Part shown: positions 57,670 through 64,000 of the stretch, piece by piece
Layout: every line of letters begins with the position of its first letter
Position numbering within the stretch: position 1 is the first letter of the stretch
Source of the DNA: Pycnopodia helianthoides
Taxonomy: Eukaryota > Echinodermata > Asteroidea > Forcipulatida > Asteriidae
NCBI GenBank assembly: GCA_032158295.1
Contig: CM063249.1
Coordinates: 4,851,195 to 4,915,194, forward strand
Direction: 5' to 3'
DNA: 64,000 nt
Notes under the pieces: model-generated
Told to the model about the DNA's origin: nothing
The model's database searches: none
The model's input: the letters and a program-made list of their open reading frames with translations, nothing else
Position numbers and translations under genes: made by a program

Positions 57670-59311
57670 TCTCCCGAATTCCGAAAATCTACTCCGCAGC
57701 AGTAGAGTACCTGATGTAAATAGCAAGACAAGTTCTCTAAAGAACAAAATCTACACAGCAAAGTAGATGTATACACATGGTGTTACCGCAAACCGAATAC
57801 ACATTGATACCTCACCATGCAATGCCTCAAAAACCCCAAGTCTTCCACATCCTTGCTCTTGTTCTCGCTCTTTTGTTCTCGGTTACTCTACTCTTGTATC
57901 AAACAATTTCCTCATAATTTACAGTTGAGAATTACTTTATTGTATTACCACCAACTATATTAAATAATATGTGCTTTGATTTGAAAATGAAGCAGTTGGA
58001 TCGAAGTATATAACAAAAGTTTAAAATAGCAAAATGTGAATAAAATGTGAAATAAAAAAATTATGATAATAATAATGTATAGTAAATGTTAGTTATACAC
58101 ATTTTCTAACTCTTCAAAAAATGTATTACCAGTAAGTTTAATTTTGCATTTCTTCCAATCTTATCACATCCTGTTACCAGACATTTACTGCTCCTTGTCA
58201 GGGCAGCTAAATAAATATCAAAAAAATTTAAAAAAAAACACTCGTTTGAAGTCACTCTTCTAAACTCCCCATGTTTTATTGAACATACAACATGTACACA
58301 TGAATTTTTAATAATAATTTCGCCGGGAGGGTTCATCAGAACATTTGCAGCTGGCTGGAGGCGTGTGCGCAGGGTCCTCTAGGGCCCTCGGTAACGTGTA
58401 CATGTACCAATAAGTCTTTGTGCTATTTATGGTTAGCTCCCTCCCCCCCCCCCCCACTACATCTACACGCACGCAATGTTCCCTTCACCAGGACTACTAA
58501 TGCACTCCTCACAGTATTGGGGGGCATGTACATAGAATGATCTGATATTCAATCTGATGCATGTATATATATTCAAAGTTAAATTGAATGCTCAATTGTT
58601 GAGAACACTAGGTTTACACCATGGTGTCTCATCAGGCTCACAATTTCCCTTGAACTGCCGAGCGTTTTTGAAACTCATCCCCTTGCAAATCCTGAGATTT
58701 CTGCTAAGGATCAAGGGCTCACAACAAACTCTGGATAATTGTAAAAAATACCACCCCCCCACAAAAAAAAATCTCCTGTTCAACAAAATAGTATAACAAC
58801 CTTCCTTGGTCTTAGAAAAATATTGATAATATCATAAATTGCTTGTTGAAAATTTAACTTCTTTGGGCATCTTGAGCAGAAACAAGTAAGAATGTCGACC
58901 TGGATTTGTTGTTTTCTTCTTATTTTTTCTTCTTTTTTTTAAACCACAGCAGAATTTAAACTAAACGCTTTTGTAAAGAGCAGACAATACAAGTATAGCG
59001 CCACTGTGTCACACAAATTTCAACGACAGCCGTAAATTAGTAAAAGCTCGAGGGACACTGTAAGACCATCAATAAAACATGATCATGCACAATGTTATCG
59101 GGAGACCTAAGGGAGGCAAGGGCACGTTGGGAGTGTCAGTTCCTCATCATGCCCAAGACTGCTTAATTGGCATCATCCCATGCACATGCAAGATATTAGC
59201 ATTTAACAAGAACATTTCCGCATGAAACAGAACCCCCCCCCCCCAAACAAAAGTTCCTCAATAATGTACAAGTTTAAAGGGAATGTAATGCAACGGTTTC
59301 AACTTGAAACT
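57670..59311. other. no gene recognised
   Basis: AT-rich near 57960-58130. C13 at 58443-58455 and a short C-run near 59228. No repeat family or exon signal is recognised. Confidence 0.45.
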
Positions 59312-59704
59312 TTAAAGGACCATTACAGAATTGGTTTTTGCTAACAAAACAGTTGCTGGCAGTGTAAGCGCTTTATGTCATCCACCATATAAATAAACCG
59401 ACAAACCTGTAGAAGTTTGAGATCGATCGGCCATCTGGGTCACGAGAAAATAGTGAAAAACCGATTACACATTTGCATGAAATCATATAGATTCAACAAA
59501 TGAATAAAACGCTCACTGAGCGATAAACTCCAATCGGTAAATGAGTTTATTCATTTCTCATCAAATATGGCATTTCAGACAGAAATATTTCAAGGGATGT
59601 TTTCTACTATCATCATCATTAGACCGTGTAAGTTTGATGTAAATCTGTGATCAAAAAGTATATTTTACAAGTTTTTTTCTTACCAATTCTGTAATGTTCC
59701 TTAA
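59312..59704 (+). mobile_element. TTAA-flanked 388-bp MITE, copy 2
   Basis: The body 59316-59700 is colinear throughout with 5920-6307. TTAA lies at 59312-59315 and 59701-59704. The ends AGGACCATTACAGAATTGGT and ACCAATTCTGTAATGTTCC are inverted. Confidence 0.92.
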
Positions 59705-59880
59705 AGGGAGGGTATACATGTACCTTTGGTAATTACTCCAAAAATGAATGGCCATAAAAACTTACTTAGTAAGTAGCACTGCAGCTGTTGATAATGTATA
59801 ACATGTTGAGAAACCATTCCCTCCCAGGGAATGTGGTTTTAGAGGGAGTTATTCAAAAACATTTTTAATCCGCTAACTAC
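59701..59880 (+). mobile_element. family A TTAA element, 5' half
   Basis: Starts at the same TTAA that ends the preceding MITE. It has AGGGAGGGTATAC, CCTTTGGTAATTACTCC, GTAGCACTGCAGCTGTTGAT and TGAGAAACCATTCCCTC, then loses similarity. Confidence 0.85.
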
Positions 59881-59884
59881 GGAT

Positions 59885-60215
59885 TATTCTTCCTGCGTGG
59901 ACATAATTGCTCCAGATATTCGGCAATAACTCAAAAACGCTACGAAATTTTGTAGGAAAGCTTGATTTTAAAAAAGTGTTTACCTTCAAAGGTGTTTTCT
60001 CCAATTGAAACTTTTTACTGGTATAGTGAGGATTTACGTCCCATACACATAAAAATATTTCAAAGGATGGGAAAACATTAGATATGGATGAGTGAAGATG
60101 CTGGGTGGATAGTGAAACAGTTAGCAACCTTGTCTGGCTGCTTAGTACAGGACCAAGCCCAACATTGTTTCTTTCTTTTTTTTCAATCTATTTAATCGCT
60201 ACATTACACAATTTA
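59885..60215. other. no recognised feature
   Basis: Possibly a divergent remainder of the preceding element. Nothing else is recognised. Confidence 0.4.
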
Positions 60216-60221
60216 GTAAAT

Positions 60222-60679
60222 GTGACCCGCTCTGTGAAAATGAGTCTGATGTCGCCCAATGCAATATTGTTTAATGGACGTTTCAATGTGGAAAGTATCA
60301 ACAACAAAAAACAACAAAATCTTTTTCTTTCTATTTTGTTCTTGTTTAAGATCTATATTTGCATGGTAAACTTTCAGAACACTCAGTTTTAGTCAATAAA
60401 GCTATGAAAACAACAATTTTGTGATCATACTTCAGTCTAATTTGTGTCCTTTTGCTTATATGTAGAGCAAAAATGGTAATTTTAAACATCAATTTACTTG
60501 TAATTCATTTTCATCAAAAAATGATATATTGGCTAATTTCAAACGGGAGTAACTCAGCAACGCGATACACCCCAGAGCTTAGACATATACCAAATTACTG
60601 CTGATGTTCTTTCCAGACATGTATATAATCCAATTCTTTAAATTGTCAACATCAGACTCATTTTCACAGAGCGGGTCAC
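60222..60679. mobile_element. 458-bp element with perfect 31-nt inverted ends
   Basis: 60222-60252 (starting GTGACCCGCTCTGTG) is exactly reverse-complemented at 60649-60679. AAAT flanks both sides, suggesting a 4-bp target duplication. There is no transposase; the interior is AT-rich. Confidence 0.92.
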
Positions 60680-61190
60680 AAATACTGTTCTTTTGTTGTT
60701 TTTCCTCCCCAGGTTTACTAACTTGTTATTTTGTTTTCAGGTTTTGTATGCAAGTTCGCCCCAAACAAGGCTTAAAAGCCACTCTTGGTAAGGGGAGCTC
60801 AAGGTAGGAATTGCTATTCCTCTTTAAAAACAGTCTAGATTGTAGAATGGAGGGGAAAACACGCACCAGGCAAGGAGTTCCAAAGACATGCACTACGTGG
60901 AATAAAGCTGTTGGAATGGCTCTTTGTTCCACATCTAAGCAAATCACGAGTGTATGGGTGAGAAGAAAGGAAGAATTTTTACGAGCCAAGACGTAGGTAA
61001 TTCTACAATTGAATCCAACGAGAGAGAGACAAATCAAAATTGGAAAGAAAAAAAAACAGCTGTCATTCACTGAAAATGTATTCTGTTATAATAATTATAT
61101 ACAATCTGAAGCATTGTGTTGAAATAAATTGATCGATCATCAAGAACTTTATGCACGGCTCTTTGCATACTATTCAGTTCCAGCCTTACT
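60680..61190. other. no recognised feature
   Basis: Some phrases, such as GGCAAGGAGTTCC and GGCTCTTTGTTCC, look like retroelement 3' regions, but I cannot place them. The 114-codon minus frame at 60726-61070 is unsupported. Confidence 0.35.
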
Positions 61191-61194
61191 CCTC

Positions 61195-61375
61195 CCATAA
61201 CAGCAACCCGCTGGCCGAATACTCGTTAAAACCTCCCGAGGACCAGTCCAAATTCCCTCAAAGTGGCCCAGCTGTGGCTAGTTCAGCTTTGAATAGCATC
61301 CCTACTTACTATGAAATCTGGGACTTGTGAAAAAAAGCTGACAGACTACACAGTAAAACGACAAACTAACTGATC
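61195..61375 (+). repeat. dispersed repeat (pair with 18200-18395)
   Basis: CGCTGGCCGAAT, CGAGGACCAGTCC, CTCAAAGTGGCCC and CTAACTGAT occur in the same order as at 18200-18395. Confidence 0.75.
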
Positions 61376-61620
61376 CCACCGGCGTGTCACTGAAGGAGTC
61401 AGGGACAAACCCTTATTCTATCATAGCAACCACGATAATCCAAATTGTTTAAGTTGATAGTAATCCAAATTATTTAATTTGATTGTCAAATTCAACTAGC
61501 ATCCTGAAACAAGGTTTTAGCCAGGATTTGGTAAAAGGGTGTCAAAGTTTGCGATGGGAGTTTAAAAACTTGGTGTCCAAATTGTTCACTTACAGTACAT
61601 TTACATGTGAATGACAGGAA

Positions 61621-61680
61621 AAAACAGGGTGTCCAAATTTAAAACAGGGTGTCCAAATTTAAAACAGGGTGTCCAAAAGA
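61621..61680. repeat. 20-bp tandem repeat, three copies
   Basis: Three exact 20-bp units of AAAACAGGGTGTCCAAATTT, the last diverging at its end. A related GGTGTCCAAATT lies nearby at about 61571. Confidence 0.96.
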
Positions 61681-61689
61681 CACCCAGAC

Positions 61690-62410
61690 ACCCCTCTGGC
61701 TAATACTATGTCCTGAAACGAGCGTATGGGTGAAATCATAGATTAAGAGAATCTCGAAACAAAAATGAAAACCAGTTTTAAATTTAGTGAACCCTCGGCA
61801 CCGGTTCGTATACATCTAGACGCCGAGTGGAACAGAAGTTCTAATTGAGTTGACATTACAACGCTGTCTGAACATTGCTTGTTCCGCTGGCATGAGTGGC
61901 TTCACATGACAGCCTTTCACATTTCACATGACAGGTCGAACCCTAACCAGTAGCTCATGCCCCGTTTATTTAAACACAGGACGGGTGGTTAAAACATTTC
62001 CACATGAGCCGCCCTGAAATGAACGGTGAATGGTTGGGCCAGGTGGTAAATCCAGTTTCCGTTCGGGGGGAAACTCTCCTGCAAACCCCCATGAGAAGAT
62101 TGACAGTCTGAGGTCTATGTTCCCAATAAAATACAACCCTTTGTCCCAAATAACTCACTAACTCACGACTCCTAGTCACTCATACTGTGTCTAAAAACGA
62201 TCAGGGGAGGGGAATGCAATGCAAGATTCTTCTTTTGGATTCCTCAAAAAATATTAAGCAGCTATTAGAAAAGTCCTAGAGCTTCACTTCTATTTCATAC
62301 ATAAATCAATTCTCCTAATTAGCAATATTATTAAGATGTAACTCAAGACAGATTTAATGTGGGTAGTACCAGCCCCCCCCCCCTCCCTTCCCCTCCTACC
62401 CACCAACCCA
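61690..62410. other. no recognised feature
   Basis: C9 near 62372. No family or exon signal is recognised. Confidence 0.45.
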
Positions 62411-62414
62411 ACCT

Positions 62415-62560
62415 GTCACTCACATTCACAAAGCACTCAGTGGAGTTCTACAGGAAAATAAATCCATAGGTATGTACTTGGGGCTGGCAGCGGGAATCAA
62501 CAGACCCCGTGACCTTCCAATGTTAACCACAAGGCAACCCAGCTTGGGGGGCCGGCTTAA
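62415..62560 (-). mobile_element. degraded SINE type 3-like fragment
   Basis: On the minus strand GGGTTGCCTTGTGGTTAACA, a weak B-box region and a body-like CCTATGGATTTATTTTCCTG are followed by GAGTGCTTTG. This is a distant match to the 51770-51925 family. Confidence 0.4.
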
Positions 62561-62564
62561 CTCC

Positions 62565-63240
62565 TGTAACATTTGCATCCGGGGGATCATACCATGATTT
62601 TACACTACATTGAAACTTCTTTCGTGCAACGATCATTTTTACAGCTCTTGTAACAGCTCAGATTCTCAACTTCGTCTGAGTGTTTGTCTTTGTTGTCCAT
62701 GTTTGTCAAAGGGCTATTCCCAACAACCCTGTTTATTTTGTATGTGTTTACCTGTCTTTCGTATTATTATGGTGTTTAACTGATTCCAATTTTATTTGTG
62801 GGTAAAGACCATGTAACCTTTGTTTACTAAAAAGTGATCTTGTACATTCCAGTGCCTTTCTGGCAGCCAGGAACCTGCACTGGTCGTATGGGAAATGTTA
62901 AATTCCGTGGCACAATTTACAAATAAATTCAAGAGTTATAAAAGTAACAGCTGAACAAGTAATGAGATGTGTTCCGTTTCTTTAAAACACACGTTGAGAA
63001 AAAAATTAAGATGACGCAATCTTCTTGAAAATATGAGATTTAGTGTTTTCAAATTGTGCCTGCAAGAGGTCCAGGCTCTGTGGCTCTTTTGTAAACATGT
63101 GATGTAAAATGTTACATGCACATGGTTTATTGAAATATAAATTTAAAGGTTGGTCATCAATTTTTTTTTCCGCGTAATGCTGATTTATGTGCAAAATTAT
63201 AAAGAAAGATACAATAAAAGTCACATGTTTCAGCTGAATG
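62565..63240. other. no recognised feature
   Basis: AT-rich, nothing recognised. Confidence 0.45.
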
Positions 63241-63244
63241 CAGT

Positions 63245-63575
63245 GTCTACTTGCTGAGAAAACAGTGAAAACTGTCACAGTATTTTCATACTAACATTGA
63301 ATCCACCCACAATTACCAAGGTGACTGCGGGTACCAACCGCAATGCTAGCCGCAGCATTCGCGAACGGACACCAACACTCAGATATCTGAGAAACCTTTC
63401 ATGCATGAATCGTTTCTCAGATTTAAATGTTTTTGGGGTGGAAAATTATCCAAACCATCCAAGGAAATCCTCTCTCAAAATAGTTTATACCATCAACAGC
63501 TGCAGTGCTTCCCACCAAGTAAGTTTTCATGGTCATTCAATTTTGGAGTACTTCCCAATCTATGACCCCACCTTT
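63245..63575 (-). mobile_element. family A TTAA element, reverse copy
   Basis: Colinear with 47822-48174. Central hairpin arms TCTGAGAAAC (63386-63395) and GTTTCTCAGA (63412-63421) are perfectly conserved. The right end is followed by CTTTTAAA. Confidence 0.82.
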
Positions 63576-63579
63576 TAAA

Positions 63580-64000
63580 AAAAAAAACGGTGTTGTTAAT
63601 TCCTAACAGACTACCCCTTAAAAAGTAATTCCTTTTGAATATGAAGCAACTCAGTAACTCCACTTTGGGGCAATCATGGACTTGTATCTCTCATTCCAAG
63701 CTAAACAAACACACCGCCCAGTCTGTGAGCTGCAACAGCCCAGCTTTCCTTGTGCCATATAATTCACTTCAAAAGGGTGCAATTTAACAAGGCATTGAGA
63801 CCCTCTCATAGTAATGCAGTCATACATAATGGTGCTTATCAATGGGGAAAAACAGTCAGCTAGTCTGCATTGTGTACAGTAAACACCAGGGGAGTGGAGA
63901 AAGCTATTTTTTTTTCTGCCTGAATGAGGTTCAGAAATAGACTTGAAAAGCTACTGACTAACAGGATTTCATCATGTAAGGTGTTGATCGTACATTACTT
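63580..64000. other. no recognised feature
   Basis: Nothing recognised up to the window end. Confidence 0.45.

Overview
This is eukaryotic, intron- or intergenic-type DNA. It is AT-rich and has no operons, no closely packed open frames, no rRNA genes and no intact tRNA genes. What can be recognised is a dense population of short dispersed repeats. These include tRNA-headed SINEs with (AAT)n tails, palindromic MITEs that begin and end GGGCCC, TTAA-flanked non-autonomous elements, foldbacks, and many mini- and microsatellites. From memory of repeat styles, not from a search, they look like a marine invertebrate, most likely an echinoderm and perhaps a sea star.

Layout. 0-7.5 kb: a 35/39-bp minisatellite, a (GA)n tract, a run of 24 G, a 23-bp and a 17-bp (GATA-dyad) minisatellite, the first copy of a 388-bp TTAA-flanked element, a possible minus-strand terminal exon (6423-6741) and a foldback. 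7.5-13.6 kb: short repeats, three CTCF-like motifs, the best exon candidate (minus, 11503-11604), a SINE split by a MITE, and a second SINE. 13.6-24 kb: mostly unremarkable, with a run of 25 C, a 19-bp minisatellite, a 21-bp minisatellite, and a palindromic element that shares one TTAA with the neighbouring element. 24-38 kb: small tandem repeats, several SINEs and a full-length SINE with a complete tRNA-like head (37226-37630). 38-48.7 kb: the densest repeat region, with two head-to-tail MITEs, a repeat broken by two other elements, and several copies of the ~385-bp TTAA element. 48.7-55 kb: three kinds of degenerate tandem repeat and a ~105-bp (GA)n. 55-64 kb: further MITEs, two TTAA elements sharing one site, and a 458-bp element with perfect 31-nt inverted ends.

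Genes. None can be assigned with confidence. Five exon-like segments are listed, four on the minus strand and one on the plus strand, plus one weaker 69-nt plus-strand candidate. They rest on open frames next to plausible splice sites, and none matches a family I recognise. The minus-strand candidates could be exons of one large gene with long introns, but this is only a guess. Transcript or protein evidence would decide it.

The most informative content is transposon biology. It includes TTAA sites shared by adjacent elements, a filled/empty site pair inside one SINE family, central hairpins that persist while their arm sequences differ, and a minisatellite apparently seeded from a dispersed repeat.
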